The notes under the pieces were generated by a model that did not search any database, was not told the origin of the DNA, and saw nothing but the letters and a program-made list of their open reading frames with translations. Positions 42,745 to 51,969 of a DNA stretch of 64,000 bases are shown one piece after another. Position 1 is the first letter of the stretch, and each line of letters starts with the position of its first letter. Location: the NCBI GenBank assembly GCA_002049455.2, contig KV918916.1:106242-170241 (forward strand), written 5' to 3'. The position numbers and the translations under genes are program-made. This stretch comes from Porphyra umbilicalis (taxonomy: Eukaryota > Rhodophyta > Bangiophyceae > Bangiales > Bangiaceae).

Positions 42745-43722
42745 CGTACGACCGCGTCGTGATGGGGGGTCGGCAGCGGCGCCACGGGCCGCGCAAGACT
42801 GAGACGAGGGCAACGCCGACCCGGGGCGCGACCAACAGATTGGACGCAACGACCAACAGAATGGACGCAACGGCGGTCGAGCGCGGCGACGGTCAAGCGC
42901 GGCCGGCGCTGGCCACGGCCGCCACCGCGGCGGCGCGCGGCCGACACGGCAGCCGCGGCGCGGAAACGGCCCGGGGGGGGAGAAGCCGACGCGCGCTCGA
43001 CGAGCCGCCACATGGGTGCGCGAGGGGGTGCAGTCCTCTCGTGCGGCTCGCAAGTGCGACGACCGGATCCCGCGCGGCGGCGGGCCCAGACGACCGCAGA
43101 GGCCCGCACAGGCGTCGCCACGAGCGAGGTGTTGCAGAGAAACTGTCGAACAGGCGGCCCGAGGCGGGGCTTGGCCACCTCTGTTGGGGGCCCGATCACG
43201 CCCACCCCCTGTCCCTTGGTCGTCTGGAGGGGGCCCGGCTGTCAGATCTCAGCGGGCATCTGGCGAATGAGCACTGTTGGGCCCGTGATGAAGGCTGAGG
43301 CGCGGCAGTGTGCCGCTCCAGCGGCTGGTGTGTCTCGGCCAGTGCAAAGCAGTGGCCCCCTCTGAAAAGGACGTCTGAGGGGGGTGCCCCTCCGACTCGG
43401 CTCGCCTGTCGGCCGCGGCCAAGCCTCGCTCAAATGGTGGAATGAGGGGTGCCCACGGTGGCCTCGGCGGGCTGAATCCCGTGACCCGCCGTTGTACCGA
43501 CCGCGCGCCACGGGGTGTGGCCGTGTCTCGCTCCCGCGGCCGTTGTTTGGCGTGTTTCTGTTGCAATCAAGCCGTTCCCACTCCGGCCGCCGTCGTCGTG
43601 CCATCACCGCCGTGCTTGAGACGCATCCCGCGTTCTTGTGCCGCACTTCTGCTCGGCACGCTTACCAGTTCCATCGTCGTGTTCTGCCTGCCACGCCGCC
43701 ACGTCTACTGCCCCTCCCTCGA
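42745..43722. other. Divergent intergenic region, no gene seen
   Basis: Lies between the starts of the low-complexity protein gene (-) and the AT-hook gene (+). Frames here lack motifs; some may be 5' UTR. No promoter element is recognised. Confidence 0.5.
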
Positions 43723-46700
43723 ATGACGTCGTCTCCCCCGGGCAGCAGCGTTACGTTGGCTGCTGGTGGCGCCCCGCCCCGACGGCGGCCACCGCGTCAT
43801 GACGCAAACCCTCCTCCCAACCTCGAGAGTTGTCCCGATGGACTTCGTCTGGACGAAGCCTCGTGCACCGTCCTCCACCAGTGGGTTGACCAGCTTGTGT
43901 TGTCGGCCACCGGTGCTGCGCTGGTCGTCGAAGCCCTGACGGTACGGAGGGTCCCCGATGGGGCGCTGCCGCCCCGTTGCCAACCCACACTGTACATGAC
44001 GGACGTGGAGGATGGAGCGGCGACGGTGGTTCCTTTACCCCTGAAGGAGTGGCAAGCGCCGCCCGTAGTTGCTGGCCATGCAGAAGACACAAGCCTGGGC
44101 GATCACGAACTGACGCAGGCGGAGCAGGCGGTGGTGCAGACGGTGGGCCGACCGCGCCGAACGGGCCGGTCGTACGGGCAAGGGCGGACGCGGCAAGAGT
44201 CATGCTCACCCGACCGCCTGCGGTCGACCGTCGAGCGGTCGGACGGGGCGGCCGCGGCGGCGGCGGGCAGCCGGGGTGGGTCGCCCGGTTCGGCCAGTGT
44301 TGCTCTGGTGCCACCCCGGCGAGGACCGGGGCGGCCGCCCAAGCGCCCGTCCACGCCAATGCCTGACGGCGGCGACGGCGATACGGTGGCTATAAATACA
44401 GCCGGACCTCGGACACGGGCGAGAGCCTCGTTCGCCGACGGCGATCCGGGACGGCCGGCAGCGGCGACTGCTGCGGGGGCAGCGGCCGCCGGCAGCCGCG
44501 GCGCGACGCCTGGTCCGGCCGAGGCCTCTCTTACGCCGCTCCGTCGGGGGCCGGGCCGGCCGCCCAAGCGCCCGCGTACGCCCCTGCCCGACAATGGTAG
44601 CAGCGGCAAGGCGGCGGCCACGGACGTGTTTGCATTTCGGACGCCGGCGAGAGCGTCGTCCGCCGACGGCGGTCGCGGACGGCCGATAGCGGCGACTGCC
44701 GTAGGAGCAGCGGCCGCGGGCGGCCGCGGCGCGTCTCCCAGTCCGACGGAGGCCCTTCTAGTGCCACACCGTCGGGGGCCAGGCCGGCCGCCCAAGCGCC
44801 CGCTTACGCCGATGCCTGTCGGCGGCGGCGACGGCTATGCGGCGGCCATGGATATGGCCGCACCCCGGACGCGGGCCAGAGCATTGTCTGTCGACGGCGA
44901 TCAGGGGCGATGGGCTGCAGCGATTACTGCAGGGGCAACGGCCGCAGGCAGCCGCGGTGCGACTCCAGGTCCGGCCGAGGCCTCTCTTGTGCCGCACCGT
45001 CGGGGGCCAGGCCGGCCGCCCAAGCGCCCGCGCACGCCGATGCCTGACGGCGGCGGTGACGGCGATGCGGCGGCCATGGATATGGCCACACCCCGGACGC
45101 GGGCCAGAGCATTGTCTGTCGACGGCGATCAGGGGCGAAGGGCTGCAGCGATTACTGCAGGGGCAGCGGCTGCAGGCAGCCGCGGCGCGACGCCCGGTCC
45201 GACCAGTGTCGCTCTGGTGCCGCCCCGTCGGGGGCTGGGGCGGCCGCCCAAGCGCCCGTCCACGCCGATGCCTGACGCCTTCGGTGACGGCGATGCGGCG
45301 GCCATGGATACGGCCGCACCCCGGACGCGGGGGAGAGCTTCGTTGGCCGACGGCGATCATGGGCGGCCGGCAGCGGCGACTGCTGCGGGGACAGCGGCCG
45401 CGGGCAGCCGCGGCGCGACGCCCGGTCCGGCCGAGGCCTCTCTTATGCCGCACCGTCGGGGGCCGGGCCGGCCGCCCAAGAGCCCGCGCACGCCCCTGCC
45501 TGACAATGGTATGAGCGGCCACGCGGTGGTCGACCACGCGCCGTCCCCGGTGCCCGCCCCTGCTGCCGGCGGCCTGGCAGTCTCTTCTCCCCCACCGTCC
45601 CCAGTCGGCGCTCCGTCGTCGGCATCGAAAACAGCCAAAAGCCCGGTTGACGGCGAACACCGCCCCCCCATCATGCGCTTGTCGGCGCGGGCGGCCGTCT
45701 TCCTTGAGAACGGGCCCGTCAGGGTTCTCCGCTTGGACGTACCGGGCGGGTCGCTATCCCACGTGCGGCAGGTGACGGTGTTCAAAGTCGACCTCCGGGA
45801 GATGCCAGACGCCTCCACCCGCCGGCGTCTGAAGCGGTCCGCACTTCACACGTGGGAGGCGGAGGGTGGAAAGGGAGGGGAAGTACTGCAAGCGCTGCCC
45901 GTCGATGAGGGGGAGCCCGTGGAAGTTTCGGTCGGTGGGCGTGCCGGCCGCAAGGTGATGCCGCGGGGCCCCCAGCTGGGACAGGGTGGCGCCGACGACG
46001 CTGCCGTGGTCGCCGAGGCGCCCGCCGCGGCCGACCGCCCTGACGCCGTGGCGGTGGCCCAGCGGCGGGTAACGCCGCCCCTGCGCGCGGCGCCCCCCCC
46101 CGTCCCTGCACGTTTTCCGTCACCGTCGCCGTCGCCGCCTGCCCGCCGCCCACAGAGCTGGTCCAACACGGAGGAGGAGGTGACGCTCCGGCGGTTGGCG
46201 GCCGAAGCGCGGCAGGCTGCCATTGAGGAGGCAGCGGCAAACGGTGGCGACGACGAAGAGGACGATGATACCTTTTGGGGGCGCGCGTACGGGGCGGACG
46301 CGTCGGATGGGGAGGCGGAAGAGGAGGGCGCTGGCTGGGGGTCGGATGACGCGGATGATGACGAGGTGGAGGAGGAACAGGGGGGAAACAGGGGCGGCGG
46401 CAGCCACAGGCCTGCAGAGGTGGCGTTGGCCGTAGCGCCACCGCCGCCGCCACCGGCTGGTGCCCCGACGCCTACTTCCTTACCGTCGGTAGCCACGGCA
46501 GTCGCGTCTTCCCCGCCTTCGGCGTTGCATATGCCGCTGGTGGTCGCCGGTCGGCCATCCCTCCCGGATGCAGTCGCTGCGGCCGCGGTGCCTACCTACC
46601 ATGTTGCGCTACCAGCTCACGTGCAGCATGGCGACACGCGGCAGTCACCGCCCCACTTCCCGCCGCCTCCCGGCGGTGCTGGGCCGCCCTTGGGCCGGTC

Positions 46701-47259
46701 CCCTCCCCCGCTACCCGATCTGTCGGTCTTTGGCGAGCCGGTGCCGAGCCCGTTCCCGTTGTTCGACGACGCTGTCGGCCTACCGCCTTCCGCCGCGGAC
46801 GGCAGCTGGGCGGAGTCGGGGCTCCCGATGCTCCCGCCCGTGTCAGACGCGTGGGGCGACCCGTTTCAGATGCCGCTGGGGGGGGGGTCGTCGGTGCTCG
46901 GCGGGGACGGGGGGGGGGCTGTGGGTGAGCGCCTCGCCGTGCCGCCCCGGCAGGGGAAGGGGGCGGCGGTTGCCGACACAGACAGCAAGGTGTCTGCCGC
47001 CCCTTCGGTGGGGATGACGCAGCCCGCGGCGCCGCTGGTGCCCCCGCCGGCCACCCCGCCTGGCCATGTCGCTTCCGCGTTGCACGCGGTCGCGGCGCTG
47101 CTGCAGCGGGGCGGCAGCGGCAGTGGGACGCCGAAGGCGGCGGCGGCGCCGCCGCCGTCGGATGCGCTCGGCGCCGCCAACAGCGGGGGCGCGGGGGGGG
47201 AGGGGCGTGCGGCGGCGGGGTGGAGCCCGACGGGCGTGGCGGGCAAGTCGAAGCTCTAG
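43723..47259 (+). CDS. AT-hook repeat protein (1178 aa)
   Basis: Probable chromatin or DNA-binding protein. ATG 43723 (MTSSPPGSSVTLAAGG) is the first ATG before a folded-looking N-terminal part (LDEASCTVLHQWVDQLVLSA, PTLYMTDVEDGAATVVPLPL). Residues about 190-600 hold six AT-hook motifs, mostly RRGPGRPPKRP, each in a repeat of about 76-79 residues also containing TRARA and AAGSRGATPGPAEASL. AT-hooks grip the minor groove of AT-rich DNA, notable in so GC-rich a genome. A second compact part (about 645-710: RLSARAAVFLENGPVRVLRL, VTVFKVDLREMPDASTRRRL) is followed by an acidic tract near residues 840-890 and a Pro/Gly-rich tail. No other family recognised. Frame is open upstream, so a longer N-terminus is possible. 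Confidence 0.75.
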   Translation: MTSSPPGSSVTLAAGGAPPRRRPPRHDANPPPNLESCPDGLRLDEASCTVLHQWVDQLVLSATGAALVVEALTVRRVPDGALPPRCQPTLYMTDVEDGAATVVPLPLKEWQAPPVVAGHAEDTSLGDHELTQAEQAVVQTVGRPRRTGRSYGQGRTRQESCSPDRLRSTVERSDGAAAAAAGSRGGSPGSASVALVPPRRGPGRPPKRPSTPMPDGGDGDTVAINTAGPRTRARASFADGDPGRPAAATAAGAAAAGSRGATPGPAEASLTPLRRGPGRPPKRPRTPLPDNGSSGKAAATDVFAFRTPARASSADGGRGRPIAATAVGAAAAGGRGASPSPTEALLVPHRRGPGRPPKRPLTPMPVGGGDGYAAAMDMAAPRTRARALSVDGDQGRWAAAITAGATAAGSRGATPGPAEASLVPHRRGPGRPPKRPRTPMPDGGGDGDAAAMDMATPRTRARALSVDGDQGRRAAAITAGAAAAGSRGATPGPTSVALVPPRRGLGRPPKRPSTPMPDAFGDGDAAAMDTAAPRTRGRASLADGDHGRPAAATAAGTAAAGSRGATPGPAEASLMPHRRGPGRPPKSPRTPLPDNGMSGHAVVDHAPSPVPAPAAGGLAVSSPPPSPVGAPSSASKTAKSPVDGEHRPPIMRLSARAAVFLENGPVRVLRLDVPGGSLSHVRQVTVFKVDLREMPDASTRRRLKRSALHTWEAEGGKGGEVLQALPVDEGEPVEVSVGGRAGRKVMPRGPQLGQGGADDAAVVAEAPAAADRPDAVAVAQRRVTPPLRAAPPPVPARFPSPSPSPPARRPQSWSNTEEEVTLRRLAAEARQAAIEEAAANGGDDEEDDDTFWGRAYGADASDGEAEEEGAGWGSDDADDDEVEEEQGGNRGGGSHRPAEVALAVAPPPPPPAGAPTPTSLPSVATAVASSPPSALHMPLVVAGRPSLPDAVAAAAVPTYHVALPAHVQHGDTRQSPPHFPPPPGGAGPPLGRSPPPLPDLSVFGEPVPSPFPLFDDAVGLPPSAADGSWAESGLPMLPPVSDAWGDPFQMPLGGGSSVLGGDGGGAVGERLAVPPRQGKGAAVADTDSKVSAAPSVGMTQPAAPLVPPPATPPGHVASALHAVAALLQRGGSGSGTPKAAAAPPPSDALGAANSGGAGGEGRAAAGWSPTGVAGKSKL
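44270..45500 (+). repeat. In-frame tandem repeats of about 219-235 bp, each with an AT-hook
   Basis: The AT-hook codons (GGCCGGCCGCCCAAG) recur near 44331, 44566, 44785, 45013, 45241 and 45470. Units are multiples of three and are similar at the DNA level; the third and fourth are the closest pair. Confidence 0.85.
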
Positions 47260-47957
47260 CCGGCGATGCTAGGAATGCGCAACGGGCGCGAGCCGGGTCA
47301 GGCGTGCGCGTGCCCCCCAGCAACGTCGCGACATAACGAACTAAAGGCACCTGCGTGCTCGTTTTATTTGCGTTTGTGCAATACAGGCGTGAACCGGCCG
47401 GTCCGACCGCTCAGCCCCGCTGGCGATGACCGTCTTGCTATTCGCCGCACAGCAAGGCGCTTGCCCGATGTCATGCGCCAGTATACGCGGACGGACGCGT
47501 AGGGCAGCTGCCGATCGATGCTCCACGACTCATACCGTGCCCGGCCCGGTAGTGAAAGGCCGGCACCGCCGCCGTCATGGGGTCCGCGGAAGAAGCGCCA
47601 GCATTGTGGCGCGAACGCAGCCAGACATGGACACACACGTCATACGAAAAGGTGGCGGGGCGTTCTCGGACGCCCCCCAGCTGGCACCACGCAGCTCGCG
47701 CGTGACAAGGCAATGCCGTGGCGGACGGCAGCCTCCCGGCGAGCGGTGCAGCAGAGGTAGCACAGGCCGTCCGTAGAGCCCCCCTCAAGGGGGTCTTGAC
47801 CGTCCTGTACCGCCGCCAAGTGTCGCACCCAACTCGTCCGCCGGGTCGGGTCTGGCGCAGCGCTCCTCTCACACCAACAGTCAATATCAACCCAACGCCC
47901 CACCCCCATCCGCTCCAATCCCCCCCCCCCCCCCCCACACGTCCGCCGAGACGCCAC
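47260..47957. other. Intergenic between convergent genes
   Basis: 3' flanks of the AT-hook gene (+) and the SNARE gene (-). A C-run lies at 47921-47937. No gene seen. Confidence 0.5.
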
Positions 47958-48630
47958 TCAAAAGAGCATGCGCAACAACAGGTACAGCGCGGTGAGGCCG
48001 ACAACGCCTCCCACCACGAGCATCGTGCTGCGGCGGCAGCCGCCGCGGCTCTCGTCCGTCAACTGGCGGAGGCCGTCGAGGGCGCTGCCGAGCGCGCCCT
48101 GCGTGGCGGCCATGCGGCCGGCGACGGCCGAGTCGAGAAAAGTGTTTTGGGAGGCCACATCGTCGTCGATTTGGAGTGCCATCTGCGGGGTAGCGACGCG
48201 TCGGTACGCGGCAGCAAGAGAATAAGTGGGGCAGGGACGCACGCACGCACGCACGCACACGCAACGCGAGGCAAAGAAAAAAAGAAAAAGTCACGCGGGA
48301 GCCGTTAGAACCCGACACGAAGGCCGAGAAAAACGCACACTCGCGCACACGACACGAGGCACCGCCGACCCGCTGGCAGACCTCCACCCCCACCGACGCA
48401 CGTAGCCACACCCGCCCGCCGACCGCGCGCCGCAAACAACGTACGGCCTTGATGGCGCCCGACCGCCCCTGCAGCGCGTCAATGCTGCGGTCATTGTCAG
48501 CGGTCAGCGCCTCGGCGTCGGCGGCGGCGGCGGCAGAGGTGGCGCCGCCGGCGGCCGCCGCGGCGCCGCCGCCGCCGCCGCCGCTGCCGCCGCCGCCAAA
48601 GAGCAGCGACCGGTTGGCGCGGTTGGCCAT
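47958..48630 (-). CDS. BET1-like Qc-SNARE, two exons (136 aa)
   Basis: Membrane-anchored SNARE of ER-to-Golgi or intra-Golgi vesicle fusion. Exon 1 is 48630-48445, with MANRANRSLLFGG, a Gly/Ala linker, then ALTADNDRSIDALQGRSGAI. A 262-bp GT-AG intron (48444-48183; GTACGT donor, CCGCAG acceptor) is in phase 0. Exon 2 is 48182-47958, with LQIDDDVASQNTFLDSAVAG, LDGLRQLTDE and a C-terminal membrane anchor (STMLVVGGVVGLTALYLLLR). The joined DNDRSIDALQ...IDDDVASQNTFLDS region matches the BET1 SNARE heptads; length is usual for BET1 (about 120-140 aa). The intron holds a short GCAC microsatellite (48238-48258). Exon 2 alone starts with ATG, so a short isoform could be misannotated there. Confidence 0.85.
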
Positions 48631-49178
48631 GCTTTCGGGGCGGCCGCTGGGGGGGGGGGGGGAGCAGAGGGGAAAGCGACGGGCGTCAGAGAGTCAAACA
48701 GAGTGGGGGGGGGGGGGGGGGTGCGCAACGGGGCTGGGGCGGTCGTTGCGCCAGCGGGCGCGACGCGGGCGGGCGCGTGCGCGCCGGGCTCGCGCACGGT
48801 GGCCGGGCGCGTGGCTGCCGCGACCACCACCGCTGCACTGTCGCGGCGCGTGCCGCTGACACAGGCACCGTAAGATCGTGCCTTAATGTCGCCACTTAAA
48901 TGGCATCTGCGCCAGGTACTTGACCAATTGTTGGACCAAGTGGGGGACGCCGGCGGGATCCCCCGACGGCGCCCGTCGTGTCGTCCGTCGACGACGGCTG
49001 CGGCGGCGCTCCGCTCGCCGACCCCCCGCGCCCCGCGCCCCGCCTTGCCAACGGGCGCCGCCCCGCCGACGCGCTCTCCCCCCCGTCTGGCCCGTGGTCC
49101 CGCCGTGCCCCATCCCCCCATTTCTCTGTTTGTTCCTCGCGCAGCTGTGCACCCGCGCCCCCCCCCCCCCTGCCCGCC
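48631..49178. promoter_or_regulatory. Shared upstream region of the SNARE and ESF1 genes
   Basis: A 548-bp divergent interval with a run of about 18 G at 48703-48721. No defined promoter element is recognised. Confidence 0.4.
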
Positions 49179-51270
49179 ATGCCACCCCCCGCCAAGCGCC
49201 GGCGGCGCCGGTCCACCGCCGCCGCCGCCGCCGCCGCCGCCGCTGCCGCGGCCACGCCTAGCGGCGGCGGCAGCGGCGGGCGACCCCCCCCCAAGCACGG
49301 CGCCCCCCCCCCATGGTGTCGGACCCCCGCTTTGTGGGTGTGCACTCGGACCCCCGCTTTGCGCGCCCGCCCGCCGCGTCGGCGCGCGCCCTCCCCATCG
49401 ACGCGCGCTTTGCCGACGCGCTCGCGGGCACGGGCGCGTTTGCCGTCTCGGCCCCGCGCGTCGACGCTGTCGGGCGGCGGGTGGCCAAGGGGGCGGCCGC
49501 CGCGGCGGCCGCCGCCCGCGTCGCCGGCCTGTACCGTGTGGAGGGGGGGAAAGACGAGGCGGCGGGAGACGGCGACGCCGACGGCGACGCCGACAGCGAC
49601 GCCGACAGCGACGACCGCCACGACAGCGACGGCACGGGTAGCGGCCGCGGCGCCGACAGTGACGACAGCGCCGGCAGCAGCGCCGAGTCCTCCTCTGACG
49701 ACGGCGGCGCCGCGTCGGCGGCGGAGGAGGCAGAGGCCGTCGAGCGGCTGGCGCCTGGCGGGGAGACGGCGCGCCTGGCGGTGGTGGACCTCGATTGGAA
49801 CCGCGTGCGGGCGGCGGACGTGTACGCGGCGCTCGCCGGGGCGGTGCCGCCGGGTGCCGCCCTCCACTCGGTGGCGGTGCACCCGACGCGCGTCGGCCTC
49901 GAGCGGATGGCGTCTGAGGCGCGCCTCGGCCCGCAGCTCGTGACGGCCGACGACGTGGCGGTGCTCGCGCGGGCGGCCGCCGACCGGGCGGCGGCGGCGG
50001 CGGCGGCGGGGGCGCCGCCGGGGGGGGGTGCCCCCACCAACGGCACTGGCGGCGACAGCGACGGCGACGGCGGGGGCGACAGCGACGGCGCAGATGCCCC
50101 CCCCCCCCCGAGCGACAGTGGCGATGACGGCGACGACGGCGGGCGGCCGACCCCAACGTCGGCCGCCCAGCGCGCGCTGCGGCGGTACGAGCGGTCGCGC
50201 TTGCGCTACTACGTGGCGATTGCGACCTTTTCCTCCCCCGCCGCCGCGTCGGCGGTGGCGGCCGCCCTGGACGGGACGGAGCTCGAGTTGTCGGGCAACG
50301 CCCTCGACCTCCGCTTCATCCCCGACGGGCTGCCGCCGTCGGGGCCGCCGCGGGACACGGCAACGGGCGTGGCGGCCGACTATGTGCCGGGCGCGCTGCC
50401 GCCGCCGGCGCTCGCGCACTCGCGCGTCGCCCTCGGGTGGGACGGGGACGACCCGCGGCGGGCGGTGCTCAAGCGCCGCGCTGCGAGCGCCGAGGAGGTG
50501 GCCGCCGACGATTTGCGGGCGTACCTCGCCTCGTCGGATTCCGAGGCGGACGCGCCGGGGGGGAGGGGGGGGGGGGCGGGTGGGCGGGCGTCGACGACGA
50601 CGACGACGACGGTGCCGCCGCCGCCGCCGCCCGCTCCGACCGCGTCGCGGCGATGCGGCGGCTGCTCCTCTCTGCCGGCGACGAGGCGGCGGCGGCGGCG
50701 GCCGCGTCGGCGGCCGCCACGGCCGCCGCCGACGCGGCGGCGGGCGCCGCCGAGTTGACCTTTACCCCGGGGTTGGCAGAGGCTGGGGAGGCGCTCGCGT
50801 CGCGCGGCGCCGCGCGCGCGGCGGGCGACGTCGCCCTCGACGCCCCCGAGACGGTGTGGGCGGCGCGCCTGCGGCGGCAGGGGGAGCGCAAAGCCGCGAA
50901 AAAGGCGGAGCGCAAGGCGCGGAGGGCCGCCGCCGCGGCGGCCGGGGGGGGGGGGGGGACGCCCCCGCATCCGCCGCCGAGGGGGGGGGCGCCCCGGCCG
51001 CCGCGGGGGGGGGGAGCGCCGCCTGGGCGGGGGAGGCCGACCTCCCGGCGGGCGTCGCCGACGACCCCTTTTTCCTCGTCGACCCGACCGTCGGCGGCGA
51101 CGACGGGTGGGGCGCGGCCGTGGGGGGGGGGGGGCCGCCGGCCGCCGCCAAGGAGCCGACGCGCGGCCGCAAGCGCGCGGCCGCCGAGGCGGCTGCGGCC
51201 GCCGCCGCCGGCAGCGGCTGCGGCGCCAAGGACGGCGACAACGACGATGGCGCCGCCGCGCGCCGCCGCT

Positions 51271-51320
<50 letters not shown>

Positions 51321-51374
51321 GACCTGCAGCTGTTGCTGCTCGACGCGGACGGTGACGCGGCCGCGCCGGGCGCT

Positions 51375-51407
<33 letters not shown>

Positions 51408-51969
51408 TCGGACGAGGACGGCGGCCGCAGCCGCCGGCGCGGGCGCCCCCGCAAGCCCATCCGCATCCCCGCGGCGGCGGCGGCGGCCGACGCGCCCGCG
51501 CGCGCGCCCGCCGCCGCCGCCGCCGCCGCCGCCGACGACGGGCGGCGGGGTGGGGCCGTCAAAAAAGCGCGCGGCAAGCGGCGGCGGCAAAAGGAGGCGG
51601 CGGCGGCCGCCGCCGCCGCCGCCTCTGGTACCGCCACGGGGGCGGGGGCGGCGACGCGTGGCGCCGCCGACGCGGGTGCCGCCGGCGGCGCCGCCGCCGC
51701 CGCTGGCGCCGTGGACGCGAGCGACGCGCGCTTTGGCGCGCTCTTCACCTCCCCCGACTACGCGCTCGACCCGACGCACGGCAAGTTTGTGGCGGGCGCC
51801 GCGAGCGCCCGCGTCATGGCGGAAGCGGCGGCGCGGCGGGCGCGGCCGCGTGTCGGCGCGGGGGGGGGGGGGGGCGGGGGGGCGGCGGCCGACTTGGGGG
51901 GGGGGACGCCCTCGCGCTCGCGGAGCGTGTCAAGCGCCGCGCCGCGCGGGGGGGGGGGGGGGGTGGTGA
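49179..51969 (+). CDS. ESF1: ESF1 (NUC153-domain) 18S pre-rRNA processing factor, several frame changes
   Basis: Nucleolar protein of the small-subunit processome. ATG 49179 (MPPPAKRRRRRSTAAA) opens frame 0. After the C-run at 49300-49312 frame 2 continues with VSDPRFVGVHSDPRFARPP, ESF1's DPRF start. Then come RLAVVDLDWNRVRAADVYAA, RSRLRYYVAIATFSSPAAAS, LDLRFIPDGL and AADDLRAYLASSDSE. After the G-run at 50558-50577 frame 1 gives LTFTPGLAEAG and TVWAARLRRQGERKAAKKAE. Later frame 0 gives RFGALFTSPDYALDPTHGKF, the NUC153 motif; finally frame 2 gives LALAERVKRRAARG, ending near 51969. Every change falls at a long G/C run, so length errors are likelier than a pseudogene. Acidic and poly-Ala stretches are expected or species-specific. 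Confidence 0.8.
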
